A stretch of 64,000 nucleotides of DNA from Entonaema liquescens (Eukaryota; Ascomycota; Sordariomycetes; Xylariales; Xylariaceae). The notes under the pieces are model-generated. The model did no database searches. It was not told the origin of the DNA and saw only the letters and a program-made list of their open reading frames with translations. The stretch spans positions 744,001 to 808,000 of the forward strand of contig CADCSX010000012.1 in NCBI GenBank assembly GCA_902805475.1, read 5' to 3'. Position 1 is the first letter of the stretch, and each line of letters starts with the position of its first letter. The translations under genes were made by a program, and so were the position numbers. This document shows positions 47,841-58,597 of the stretch, piece after piece.

Positions 47841-47910
47841 CTACATTCTACATTCTACATTCTACATTCTACATTCTACATTCTACATTCTACATTCTAC
47901 ATTCTACATT
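47841..47910 (+). repeat. (CTACATT)10 heptanucleotide minisatellite
   Basis: Ten perfect tandem copies of CTACATT, with partial copies on both sides. It lies between the Nudix 5' end and the GMC gene 3' end, outside coding sequence. Perfect copies suggest recent expansion. Confidence 0.95.
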
Positions 47911-48094
47911 TTACACACGGATAGCTGCATGTCATAAGCAGAGCAACTAGTGATATAATAACAAACTGACAAGAATGATATGACGCTGAACATGCTGCGG
48001 GGATTCGCCCGTTTATTTATCGAGGTTGACGCAACGCGCCATTTAATAACCGGTCTATAAGAGCTCATCCAACCATTATTGTCTCTCCCCGCTG

Positions 48095-50060
48095 CTACTG
48101 ATCTGCTTTAACGAGATCAGCAGCTTTCTCAGCAACGGCGTAGACTGAACTCTGGATGTTTCCTCTTGGAATTAGTGGGAAAATGCTGGCGTCAACGACT
48201 CTTAAGTTGTCCACTCCATATACCCTTAGCTTTGAGTCCACCACACCCCCGGATTCTCGAGGCATCATGGCTGCGGTGCCGCATACGTGATAGTGTGGTG
48301 TATATCCGTTCTTAACTGCCTCCTTTGCTTGGTCCAAAGTCTCAACCCTCTGTCCATTATTATGCAGACGCCTTCCGCCCTCCTTGAATAGCTCTCGCAG
48401 TGGCGGGGTGTCGCGGATTTTTTCAAGAAGCAATACGTGTCGCGCATGTAGCTCCAAGTCTAATGGGTGAGACATGGCACGCGGGTCGACCGCCGGCTGC
48501 GAGCGTGGGTCCGCTGATTGTATATGTACTGACCCGCGGCTGAATGGATGACTTAGAACAGCCACGATGGACACGTAGAAGCCTTCAGTGCCCAAGCCAA
48601 AAATATGGGAAGGCGTGTCTCCCGGAAATGGGTTCAACTGAAGGGGCGCGAGGGTAAACTGCGCTGAGCAGTCACCAGATGTACAGATCTGCTCACGGAG
48701 GACTCTGGGCTCGGCCTCTGTCTGACCAAGCTCTGCAAGAAGCTGACTGATAGATACGGGTGTGAGATTTCGGTCTTGAAGCGGGAAAAATGCAGATGCG
48801 AATGCGTTCACGGACAGGGGACCTATCCTCGCCTCCTGATAGGCAGCCATGGCTGCTTCAACGACGCTGGGGTTTCGCATCTGATCGCCTGATGTTATCG
48901 GGTCGGCTACTTCCCAAGTAAACGGTACGAAACCATGATCTTGGAAATTTTCGCCAACATTAGGATTGTCTAGAAGACAGTCAATCCCGTACTTTTCGAG
49001 CACATCCTTGCTACCAATTCCCGAGAGCTCCAGTAGCTGAGGAGACTTGACTGCTCCGGCGGCTAGAATTACCTCACGCGTGGCGAAGACTTCTTGTCTC
49101 CGGCCGTCTTTCCCGACGAACGCGACCCCCGTAGCTCGAAACTTATTAGAGCCGCCAGTTTGTCGGGTTAAGAGAATTTTCTCTACGAGCGCATCCGTGA
49201 TAACGCGTAAGTTTGGTCTTAGAGTAACTTTATCTGACAAGTACGCATTCCCGGCATGACTCCTTTCTCTCGTTGTTGAGTGAAGCGTGGCGGCATTATT
49301 AAAGGCTCCGATCGACATGCCGGCGATGGGATCGCCGTCTATAGGCTTGCATAGCGTAGACCAGGCCCGGGACCAGGCTTGTGCAAAGGGAGGGAAACCC
49401 TCCTCGCTACCGTAAGAGACCTGGATGGGTCCGTCTGTACCGTGATTGCCGTTTAAATAATTAAGCATGAACTCATCTTTGAGCTTTGCCTGAGGCTTGG
49501 TAAATGTATGGAATTTCCGGAAGTAACTTTCCATGGTTTCCCACCCCCAGCCCGGGTTCCCTAGTCTTTCCCATGTATCGAAGCCGGCTTTAGATGGGTA
49601 GATCAACATTCCTAAGTTAATACTTTAACCCGGGCTAAGTTAGCTATAATCTTAGGAGCATCGTTGTATACCTATATCATGATGTGCTTACGCTGAAGAA
49701 CCACCTAGAGTTTTACCTAGAGGCTGTGCTAGCCTACGACTGTTAAGTTCGGCCTGTAAACCGTCGTATATTAGGCGTTGAGTCAAAGGCACTGGACCTG
49801 TATGATGGTGTACTCACTTGGGGTGCAGTAGTAATACACCAATCATAGTTCGGATCAAAGTACGTCGTAGCGGCGAGACCTTGAATCGAGATCTTCGGAT
49901 CTTCTAGGTGATTTGCGCCCGCTTCAAGAACCAAGACACTAACGTCTTTATCTTCGGTCAACCTCGAGGCGACTACAAGACCGGATGTCCCGCCTCCGAT
50001 CACGATGTAGTCATAATTTTCGTTTAGGTGAACAGTGGAAGAGGTGTCGGTCGCAGACAT
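48095..50060 (-). CDS. GMC-family FAD oxidoreductase (AA3-type)
   Basis: Glucose-methanol-choline family flavoenzyme, an alcohol or sugar oxidase or dehydrogenase. Exons 50060-49818, 49753-49692 and 49622-48095 join to 610 residues. The N-terminal Rossmann motif is YIVIGGGTSGLVVASRL. The GMC signature 1 region GKTLGGSSAINLGM forms only if the second intron ends at AAAG (49623). Signature 2 is AAGAVKSPQLLELSGIG. The C-terminal catalytic histidine is in HYHVCGTAAMMP, followed by VDASIFPLIPRGNIQ. There is no signal peptide, so it is probably intracellular. It could be an aryl-alcohol, choline or glucose-type enzyme; the motifs do not decide. Confidence 0.93.
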
Positions 50061-51558
50061 TATGTATATAGGGTAGATACGGAGAAGCCTGTATGGTAAA
50101 GAGATAAGACCGCGGGGAGATGTAGAAGGGAGGACGGAATATTATGCCACGGCATGACACCTAACGATATACGTAAGAAGAACCATGAATCAACCTCGTA
50201 TGGGGTTTGAAGCAGAATGCGGTTCCAACCGGGAATGCTGTAGTTGCGCCGTCAATGAGCATGGTTGAAGATAATAAATCAGCCTCGAATAGAATAAGCA
50301 TTTCTTGCGTCGTATATGCTAGGAGGAAGCATGCTGGTACGACGTAGGTAAGCTTGAATACTACCAACATACCTCATAGCCCCTTATCCCCGAATCGTTA
50401 ACACTCCTTATATTATCTCCCAACACGACGTCAATTCATATCCCTGAAGTCAGCACTATTTGGAAGGAAATAGTCTGCTGAACCGGAAATAAACAAAATA
50501 TCATAATGACTATTTCCAATAGTTTATTATCAATATACTGAGAATTTGACTTACATGCCTATCTACCTAGTCGGTAGGTAGATACAAGGGCCTTCCGCAA
50601 GGTATCTGGATTTCCGACTCATCCGCCGTCTTACTTATGCCTTTAGGTGAAATCTTCTGCATTTTATGAACAAGCAGAGTGGAAATGCCGAGGAGGGTAG
50701 CTTTCTTAGCCTGGAAAATCTCGGATGTAAGGTTTACCTGCGTAGGCTGGGGAGCGAAGACGCGAAACCCGGACGGCAACATCGAATTTAAGTTAAGTCC
50801 TGCCGGCGACGGGTATTCCGTTCCGAGCTATCCAAGTGAAAGTATCATGATATTGACCATCTTGATTAATAGAGCTTTGCTTACGACATTCTAGATTGTC
50901 TTGCCATTTGCGGCAGCATCTAGGGGCGCTTATGTCGCCGAGGTTAGTGACGTCGCCTTGTTACCACATGCGCTATACCTTGCTCAAATGTTTTCTTTCT
51001 TCTGGTAACTCCCTTACATCGCCTACAAGCCGTGTGGGGCAAAAAGGGCGCTCTATGTTCAGTGGATCCAGGTAACTACTCCGCGATGATTATAAGGGGT
51101 ATATTTGATGAATTCCTTGGCGATTGCTGGAGCTTTGGGAAATATTATTCCGTAACGCCTCCACGGCCGGAGTAGTGTACTAGGTAGCATCTCAGCTATA
51201 AATGCTATGATATCAAGGTCAGAAGTTTCCCTAGACATCTCCATGCCGCTCTATTCCACGCCATTTACTGAAATCTTTACCCACAAGAAGTATACGCCAA
51301 GTCTATTGGGAGGGTAACACGATGCCAAACAGCAGATGTTCTAGCTGGTACCCATTATATGGGCCAATGATCACCTTTGAATCTACCCCCTCACTTGCTG
51401 CTATGTCTTGGTAAAAGCTCTTAGTATTTTTATGAAACATCCTTATGCGCCTTCTCTTTGTTCTCAAAATGTGACATAAGACGTTCTATCGTTATTCAAG
51501 AAATTGCTCCAGCCCTATCGTTGTGATAGAATTCTCAGCAATACCCTTTTATATCGAG
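50061..51558. other. Divergent region between GMC and second dehydrogenase
   Basis: 1.5 kb. The stretch 51059-51244 minus (61 codons from an ATG) reads like an eroded exon, with PSTLLRPWRRYGIIFPKAPA and AKEFIKYTPY. A second open stretch lies at 50567-50782 minus. Neither has a recognised family or convincing splice partners, so I do not call genes. Confidence 0.35.
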
Positions 51559-52605
51559 ATGGATACTAATGGTGTGGCCTTAATCTTTGGTGCCGGTATG
51601 CCTACATAAGCTTTTATTAGGGTTTGAAAGTTTGGTTAAATGTTTAATAATAATAAATAGGTAGCGGTATCGGCCTCGAGACTGCCCTGACGTTCGCTGA
51701 AAGGGGTGCACGAGCAGTCATATTCGCAGATCAGGACTTGAATGCAGCCTCCGAGGCTTCGGAGAAGAGCAAGTCGATAGCTATAGCTGCGGACTACCAA
51801 ACTGTTGCTATTGCCGTTGACGTCCGTGATCGATCTTCCGTAAAAGCGGTGGTTGAGGAAACCAAGAAGCGATTTTCCAGAATCGACTATGCTGTCAATA
51901 GCGCGGGGGTTAGTATATTATCCAACACGCTTCACAAGGATATTAAACAAATCCCTGCTCAATATTCTTAATTAATTGTTATTTGAACCGTCTTAGATCC
52001 CACGTAGAACGGATGCAAACACTGAGAACGTGGACGACTCTGAATACGACGCGTTGCATGATATAAATGCAAAAGGAATTTTACACTGTATCCAAGAAGA
52101 GATTGTTGCCATGAAGGATCAAGAGCCACTCTATACCGAAGGGCGAAATGGCCGTCGTAGCATAGGATCAGGCTCTATCATATGCATTACGTCTCTATCC
52201 GCAATCATAGCTTCGCCTAATTCTATCCCTTACACAGCAAGCAAGTTCGCCGCAAGGGCTATCATCAAGTCCGCTGGTAAGATCGACTTTCACCTCTGCT
52301 AGTATCTACACCGTCCTCATAGTAAATGTAGATGCTAACTATTACCCCTAGCATCGGAGAACTTGAGATCTGGTCTCCGTATCAACGAGGTGTGCCCCGG
52401 CTATACAGATACACCATTACTACAGGAAGCCATAAAGAAAAAGCCAGATATTATTACTCTAATTAACAAGGCTATGCCTTTGGGCCGGGCGGCTGCACCA
52501 GAAGAAATTGCCAGCGTAATTCATTTCCTGGCTGGCCCAGGGGCGAGCTTCGTTAACGGTCAATCAGTAGTAGTAGACTCTGGTGTCTCAATCTTTCTCG
52601 GCTGA
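51559..52605 (+). CDS. Classical short-chain dehydrogenase/reductase
   Basis: NAD(P)(H)-dependent alcohol/ketone oxidoreductase. Exons 51559-51595, 51661-51908, 51997-52276 and 52352-52605 join to 272 residues with canonical splice sites. The cofactor motif GAGSGIG is created across the first intron. The motif NSAG marks the central strand, serine is in CITSLSA, and the catalytic YTASK is present. The C-terminal ends GQSVVVDSGVSIFLG, as in classical FabG-like SDRs. It lies divergent from the GMC oxidase and close to the FAD monooxygenase and VAO-like genes, so it may serve a shared oxidation pathway. Substrate unknown. Confidence 0.92.
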
Positions 52606-53152
52606 GAAAGTGCAACAGTCTAGGTATCTAACCTAGGTAATCATAGAGGGTAATCATAGAGGTAGCCTTAGGTATGCTGTTTAATTGGATTTTGGTTTTG
52701 GCATGTCTAAAGTGCTAGACCCCGGAACGCAGACAACATATTAATACCTAGGTACCTACCTATATCTCATAACTATGGTGCCGAACTTATTATGGGCAAG
52801 TCAACAAGTTGTTCGATAGTGAAAACGGCGCAGTAAATTATCAAACATGGGTAAATTCCTACGTAGTCATGTAATACACGTGCAACTGTATACTATTTCA
52901 AGTTTCTATTAAATAGGGGGGTTAAGTCGACTTGGCTCTAGGATAGGGGGTTAGTTTTTTGGTCGGATTCATTACGTCATACATCAATAATGTAATTGAG
53001 CCGTCATTAATTGCTCGGGCGAGGTCCGCCAAATATTCCAACGACTGTCTTTGAAGTTCTTAATACATCATTTCTTAAGTTACGCTTTACTCTATTTTTA
53101 CCTATCGTTTACCATTCATACTATATTGAATTTTAGGGTGACTATCGCAGGG
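52606..53152. other. Intergenic spacer
   Basis: About 550 bp with TACCTAGGTA at 52745-52754 and a duplicated TAATCATAGAGG word near 52638-52661. No gene seen. Confidence 0.4.
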
Positions 53153-53626
53153 ATGTTCTTACAGATTCTGCACGTTGCTCAAGCCTCCGTGGCAATCTAC
53201 GGCGGCAGACAATCCTACGTCGCTATCACCAACCTTCGCAAGTACGAGGATGCAAGCAAAAAGTTGGCGAAGGTAGCTAGTGAGGCTGAGCGTCAGCGAC
53301 AGAAGACCTACGCCACGCAGACCACCGGCGTAGTGACACTATTATTCTCATTCTTCATGTCGGTGTTACTCGCCCGTGAGGGCTCGATATACGGCCTCCT
53401 GCCGCGCTACTTGGCGCCAGCTGTCACAATAGCCGCTATCTACTTCGCGAGAGAACACATCCGGGGCTTTTGGGCCGAGAAGACTCCCGGAATCAAGGGG
53501 AGTTTGCCGAAGATGGGCGATTATGAAGAGGCTGAGAAGAGGACTCACGAGCTTCTGAGCGTCCTAGATCTTCTAATGTTTAGTTGGATTGCTACGTTTG
53601 TCCTAGCTGCATTGGTAGGATATTAA
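53153..53626 (+). CDS. Small membrane protein of unknown function, 157 residues
   Basis: Single-exon gene. The frame is open from 53051, but the first ATG is at 53153 (MFLQILHVAQAS). A charged stretch, KYEDASKKLAKVASEAERQR (about residues 32-51), is followed by hydrophobic segments TGVVTLLFSFFMSVLLA (about 61-77) and YLAPAVTIAAIYFA (about 87-100). A polar loop comes next, and a final helix LLMFSWIATFVLAALVGY runs to the C-terminus. Three membrane segments are therefore likely. I do not recognise a family. It lies head-on to the FAD monooxygenase gene (295 bp between stops). Confidence 0.65.
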   Translation: MFLQILHVAQASVAIYGGRQSYVAITNLRKYEDASKKLAKVASEAERQRQKTYATQTTGVVTLLFSFFMSVLLAREGSIYGLLPRYLAPAVTIAAIYFAREHIRGFWAEKTPGIKGSLPKMGDYEEAEKRTHELLSVLDLLMFSWIATFVLAALVGY

Positions 53627-53921
53627 TTGTTATCACGGCTTCCATATTCTAATGCGCGAAGACGCAACACGGGGATTCACGGCAAACAGTTTCCTCTCGT
53701 GTGGTGCAGTTGGAAGAAAAGGTCGCAAAATTTCCAAAGCAACCTAATATTTACCAGGGCCACAAGCAAGAAGCAATGATACTCTAAGCTCATAATTCTC
53801 CATTTAGAAATACGTGAGATCTCGAAGTAGTCTTCTAAATATAATAACGTTTCCAAAGGCTGAGCTAGGTAGTCTATAGGAATATACAGCACATATTTTG
53901 CCTAACGCCTGCTACGTGACG

Positions 53922-55500
53922 CTAGCATAACGGCGTAATCTTTCCAGTCTTGAGTTCCTCTGAAACCAACGATGAAACTTCGTTCCAGCGCTCGATCGTG
54001 TCTGCCTCCGCGTCAAACGCGTACAACCACCTGTTCCGCATCTTTACAGTTTCAGGATCGATCTCAACGCCTTCGTCAACATCCTTGAGCGCGTTGTGCC
54101 AACGGTCTCGGAGGTCTTCTCCGTTCGTCTGGCTTGCCCTGGTCCTTGCAAAACGCAACTTTTCGTAACTCCTTGTCTATGGATGGCCAGGTACATTAAT
54201 ATATGACTTGAATCGCTCATTAAGTGTCTAAGATACTAAAAAAGAGAAACTTACTGCCAGCGGAACGTTGTCCTTCCCCGCTAGTTTCAAGCAAACGGCG
54301 AGCACGCCGGCGCTTTCTGTCGCTTGGCTTGCGCCCTGTGCGCTCGTTGGAAGATGGGGGTGGCAGCTATCGCCTAACAGCGCGATTTTATGGCTCTTGG
54401 ATATCCACGTAGGGAGAGGGTCTCTGTAGCAGATTTCTTGATTTGGCATGTATCAGTTATAACTGGTAGCAGTAAAGATGAGGTGAGGTAATACTTACTC
54501 CAGTCCAAGCAGTATTCTGTCTTCTCAACAGCAGCGCGTATCCGTGGATCTAGATCTTGTAGCGACTTCTTGACTTCATCCATGTTTCCCTCTTGGAACC
54601 ATGATTCCTTGATTACCATGTCGGCTTCGTGAGATAATTTACGGGTTACAATCCAGTTGAACTCGTCGCCATTGCGGAGAGTGTTCTGAACTAGATGTGT
54701 GTCCGCGCCGATCCTATATTGTTTGCATCAGTCCTGCTAGGAGTAAATGAGTTTTTGGGAAGGTACTTGTTTAACATACCAGATATTAACACAGTCGTGG
54801 TCCACAAACTCACGACATAAGGGATCTTCCCGTAAATGTTTCCCAGGAAAATAAGCCCGATAGCAGGAATACCCGCTACTCTTCGGTGCATCCTCAAACC
54901 CCAATACTAGTTCCCGCGCACGGGATTTAATACCGTCGGCACCCACGACAAGGTCTGCTATATCCTCAGTGCCGTCCGCAAAGATTACACTCGGCTTCGA
55001 CTCGTCGTATGCGGCTACTTCGCGGCCCATACGAATCTCTATGCCAGCGTCTTTCACGGCCTGAATGAAGGCTTCGTGGTAGTCACCACGATGGCCGATA
55101 TAGCCCGCCATATCCATCAAGGGTTGTTGCGCTAGAATCTTACCGTCGTGCCAGCGACGGATTTGCATGTCGGGGGCTTGGTTGCCGATGCTGGTCAACT
55201 TGTGGTATAACGACTTCCCGCCCCAGCGTTCGAGGAGCTTAAGTGCATTTTCACCCAGCCCTAGAGAATCACCTAGCCGCCGGAATGCCTTCAGCTTTTC
55301 GTAAACGACCACGTCGTGTCCATGATGTTTGAGGGCGAGTGCACAGGCGCATCCGCCAAGACCTGCACCGATAACGATGACTTATAGTTGATAGATTTAG
55401 TAACATTTTTCATATTGCAAGCATGGAGCCGTAGCACAAGGCCCTTTGATTTAATCTACTTACCCTTAATTGGCCCCCTTTTCACACCGTTGATAGTCAT
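53922..55500 (-). CDS. FAD-dependent monooxygenase, salicylate hydroxylase-like (group A)
   Basis: NAD(P)H-dependent aromatic-ring or related hydroxylase. Five exons, 55500-55464, 55380-54780, 54713-54499, 54436-54255 and 54176-53922, join to 429 residues with canonical splice sites. The FAD Rossmann motif is VIVIGAGLGGCACALAL. The second FAD/NAD contact motif is ADLVVGADGIKSR (the DG motif). The third is IALLGDSCHPHLPTSAQGAS (the GD motif). The C-terminal region has YEKLRFARTRASQTN, usual for fungal members. There is no signal peptide, so it is cytosolic. The start codon is followed by only 12 codons before intron 1. Its position near the VAO-like gene suggests phenolic substrates, which is inference. 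Confidence 0.92.
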
Positions 55501-56632
55501 GGCAAAGCAAAGTCTCCTATGAAGTATACCACTGCGTTTAAATTCAGTGGGACTTGGAGGAGATGGGTACGATTCGACGGGACGAGCTTTGGTGTGAATC
55601 CGGGGAGATCCATATTTAGGGTTAAAATTGGCTATACTGCAATGATGACTTTCTTCTCATGCCAAAGGGAACATCAGCAGATTCCCTGCCAAGAAATCAC
55701 CAACAGCAATATAGATCCATCGAGCTACGCTCATTTTGTCATGGCGGATTGCATTGGTGCTACGATACGTCGTTCTCGACCCACACCCACGGGATTTTTA
55801 TCTTATATCCTCTACTGGATGTTAGGGTTCCCCGGTTTCATGAACGATAGAACTCAGCAGCATCCCTGTCTCTGGGGTATGGGGGGGCAAGTTCCCCTCT
55901 CCAGGAATGTAGATGCCGTCATAGTAGCCGAAACAACTATGCAGATTACCGAATCGATTACCCGTTAGTTGATCTCGTTGGCAAGTCTATCTACTGTTAG
56001 ACTTGGGGGTTTAAGGTCATTGTGGTATGAATGTTCTTCTCTGTTTATGAGGCTTTGGTCTAGACTTGGGTGCACCAAGAGAATCACTTTACGTATTGTC
56101 TTGTAAAGCATATATTTAGATGACGAGACGTCTTTAAATCTAACGCCTACTCTACGTAGAACATAATTGGCTGATTCGCTATGTGGAACCTGATATGTTG
56201 AGCAACGTAGGAATACTTTAATACAGCTTAGGATATTATGTCTCGGATATACCCGATAGGACCATTCACACTATCGCCGACAGTCAAATATATGTGGCGT
56301 GCGTGCTTTTCGTAGCACAAGATCGATTCATCCTATTAAAAATATCGAATTAACATCGCACGAATAGGAGACGCGACCGACGTTGCTTTCGCGAAGCAGT
56401 AGAAATGTATAGGATGCAGGGACGTATCTGCCGAGGGACCCCCAATTACAACCCCGCCTATGATCTCTTACGGTGCCGCATCTTGTTGGAGAACTGGTAA
56501 CGTGGATGTGGTGGGGAGCTAAGAGAAACTCGGAATAAGAGGGCGCGGTTCGCAGCCAGCCGACATGTCAACTTCACCGAGCTTGCCGGAAACCGAGAGG
56601 GGCGTTCTTTTATCATTTGAAGGGACCATATC
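55501..56632. other. Divergent promoter region, FAD monooxygenase and VAO-like oxidase
   Basis: 1.1 kb shared upstream region. A 149-codon open stretch at 55519-55968 plus starts 18 bp from the monooxygenase start; its composition and lack of any motif make it unconvincing as a gene. Confidence 0.45.
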
Positions 56633-58447
56633 ATGGCGACACAATTTGCCTCGGGAATAATCCCCTCGATACAGGAGAAGTATAGTGGCGTGCCTATACG
56701 ACTTAAGCAGGAAGCTCAAGTTGCACGAGATCGCTTGCTATCGAACCGCACGCTTCCCGTGAGCCGCCCGCGGAAGAACCCGGTACGTCTTCCACCAGAT
56801 GTGTCTTTGGAAGATTTCGAAGCGGCTATCAAGGAGCTGCAAGGGGCACTGGGAGACGATAATGTCGAAGTGAATGATAAACCATTGGTGGATGGATGGT
56901 ATATGCAACACCCGAACACTCATGATGCCTTCCACATCACGGACCAAGAGGAACTCGTAAGCAGTGCGGCCGTGTATCCCGGATCGACGGAGGAAGTCCA
57001 GACCACGGTGCGATGGGCGAATAAATTTGGTATCCCAATTTACCCCATCTCCATCGGGAGAAACCTGGGCTACGGCGGTGCAGCACCCCGGATCCCGGGG
57101 GCCGTAGTCATAGATCTCGGCAGGCGGATGCATGAGATATTGAATATCGATGCCGAGAACGCAAGTTGCCTTGTCGAACCTGGAGTAACATATTTCCGGC
57201 TTTACGAGGAAATCCAAAACAGGAAACTCCCATTATGGATCGATACACCTGATCTAGGTGGTGGTAGCGTGCTGGGCAATGCGATTGATCGCGGTGTTGG
57301 ATATACACCATATGGTGATCATTTCGCTAATCGCTGTGGTATGGAAGTTGTCTTGCCTAACGGCGAGTTATTGCGTACAGGCATGGGCGCTCTACCTGGA
57401 CCAGACGGTGCGGACAATCCTACTTGGCAATCATTTCAACATGCTTTCGGCCCATCAATCGATGGCATATTCTCCCAGAGCAACTTCGGAATTGTCACGA
57501 AGATGGGAATGCAGTTAATGCCGGAGACTGAACACCAGTCCTACTGCTTCACATTCCCGCGTGATAACGACTTCGACCAAATTGTTGATCTCATTCGGCC
57601 GTTGGCACAGAAGGGCATTTTGGGCAATATCCCACAGCTGCGTCATGTAATCCAGGAACTGAATGTCACCGGCCGACCTAAATCAGAATTCCATGATGGC
57701 TCTGGCCCCATGACACGTGAAGAAATCCGAGCTGCGGCTGCGAAGCTGCCTTTGGGTGACTGTTCCTGGGTTTTCTATGGCACACAATACGGGCCGTCCG
57801 CATCCATCGCCGCACAGCTAGAAGTTATTAAAGCTGCGTTTTTCAAGATCCCCGGCTCAAAGTTTTTCTTACCTTCAGATCTGCCCTCTGATCATTACTT
57901 ACACGACCGTTCGCTGGTCTGCAGTGGTGTCCCCGTACTCCGAGAGCTTGATTGGTTAAATTGGTTGCCGAATAGCGGTCATCTATTCTTCAGCCCCATA
58001 GCCCCGACGCGTGGTAAAGACGCGCGTACTATTCACGAGATAATCGTCAAAGCGCATGAACGTCACGGGTTCGACCTATTTCCTACGCTTTGTGTCGCAG
58101 GCCGTGAGATCCATTATATCACGAACATTATATACGACAGGGCCGACGCGGATATGAAAGCTTCCGCGATCAAACTCATGAGAGAAATGATCAAAGAGTG
58201 CGCAGAAAAGGGGTTCGGCGAGTATCGCACTCATCTTCTTTTCGCTGATCAGGTAGCTGGGACATATAATTGGAATAACTCGGCGTTTATGCGCTTTAAT
58301 GAGACGATTAAGGATGTATTAGACCCCAATGGGATCCTAGCTCCGGGCCGAAATGGGATCTGGCCGAAGCGATTTAGAGGGAAGGGATGGGAACTGACGG
58401 CTGATGATACTGATCTGTTGTCGACTGGGCCACGTCCCGAAAAATAG
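56633..58447 (+). CDS. Vanillyl-alcohol oxidase-like FAD enzyme (VAO/PCMH family, AA4-type)
   Basis: Oxidises para-substituted phenols (vanillyl alcohol, eugenol and similar), releasing H2O2. Single exon, 604 residues, about 45 longer than the Penicillium enzyme mainly at the N-terminus. Residues equivalent to those that matter in that enzyme are present: histidines of NTHDAFH, tyrosine in GRNLGYGGAAP, aspartate before the GGG of DTPDLGGGSVLGNA, tyrosine in YTPYGDH, the covalent-FAD histidine in PNSGHLFFSP and the Tyr-Arg pair in GEYRTHL. The last part, VAGTYNWNNSAFMRFNE then DPNGILAPGRNGIWP, also matches the family. There is no signal peptide, as expected for the cytosolic or peroxisomal enzyme. 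It is divergent from the FAD monooxygenase. Confidence 0.94.
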   Translation: MATQFASGIIPSIQEKYSGVPIRLKQEAQVARDRLLSNRTLPVSRPRKNPVRLPPDVSLEDFEAAIKELQGALGDDNVEVNDKPLVDGWYMQHPNTHDAFHITDQEELVSSAAVYPGSTEEVQTTVRWANKFGIPIYPISIGRNLGYGGAAPRIPGAVVIDLGRRMHEILNIDAENASCLVEPGVTYFRLYEEIQNRKLPLWIDTPDLGGGSVLGNAIDRGVGYTPYGDHFANRCGMEVVLPNGELLRTGMGALPGPDGADNPTWQSFQHAFGPSIDGIFSQSNFGIVTKMGMQLMPETEHQSYCFTFPRDNDFDQIVDLIRPLAQKGILGNIPQLRHVIQELNVTGRPKSEFHDGSGPMTREEIRAAAAKLPLGDCSWVFYGTQYGPSASIAAQLEVIKAAFFKIPGSKFFLPSDLPSDHYLHDRSLVCSGVPVLRELDWLNWLPNSGHLFFSPIAPTRGKDARTIHEIIVKAHERHGFDLFPTLCVAGREIHYITNIIYDRADADMKASAIKLMREMIKECAEKGFGEYRTHLLFADQVAGTYNWNNSAFMRFNETIKDVLDPNGILAPGRNGIWPKRFRGKGWELTADDTDLLSTGPRPEK

Positions 58448-58597
58448 CGATAGCAATAGCAATATCAACGAAATTCTAGCAAGAAATGACAAATAGGGTA
58501 TCGATTACTTGCCTGCAAAATTTAATCTTTTTAGTTTCCTTGTAGACATCTGCTCTTAATATTTTCTCCTCGAATATTCAGTCGATATCCTGAATAT

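Noticed and set aside
49623..49691. Apparent frame problem in the GMC gene
   Set aside because: Using the AAAG acceptor at 49623 instead of the later TTAG gives the conserved GGSSAINLGM and an intact frame.
55519..55968. 149-codon open frame on the plus strand
   Set aside because: It begins 18 bp from the divergent monooxygenase start, inside its promoter. It has no domain, signal peptide or helix pattern, and no family-like motif.
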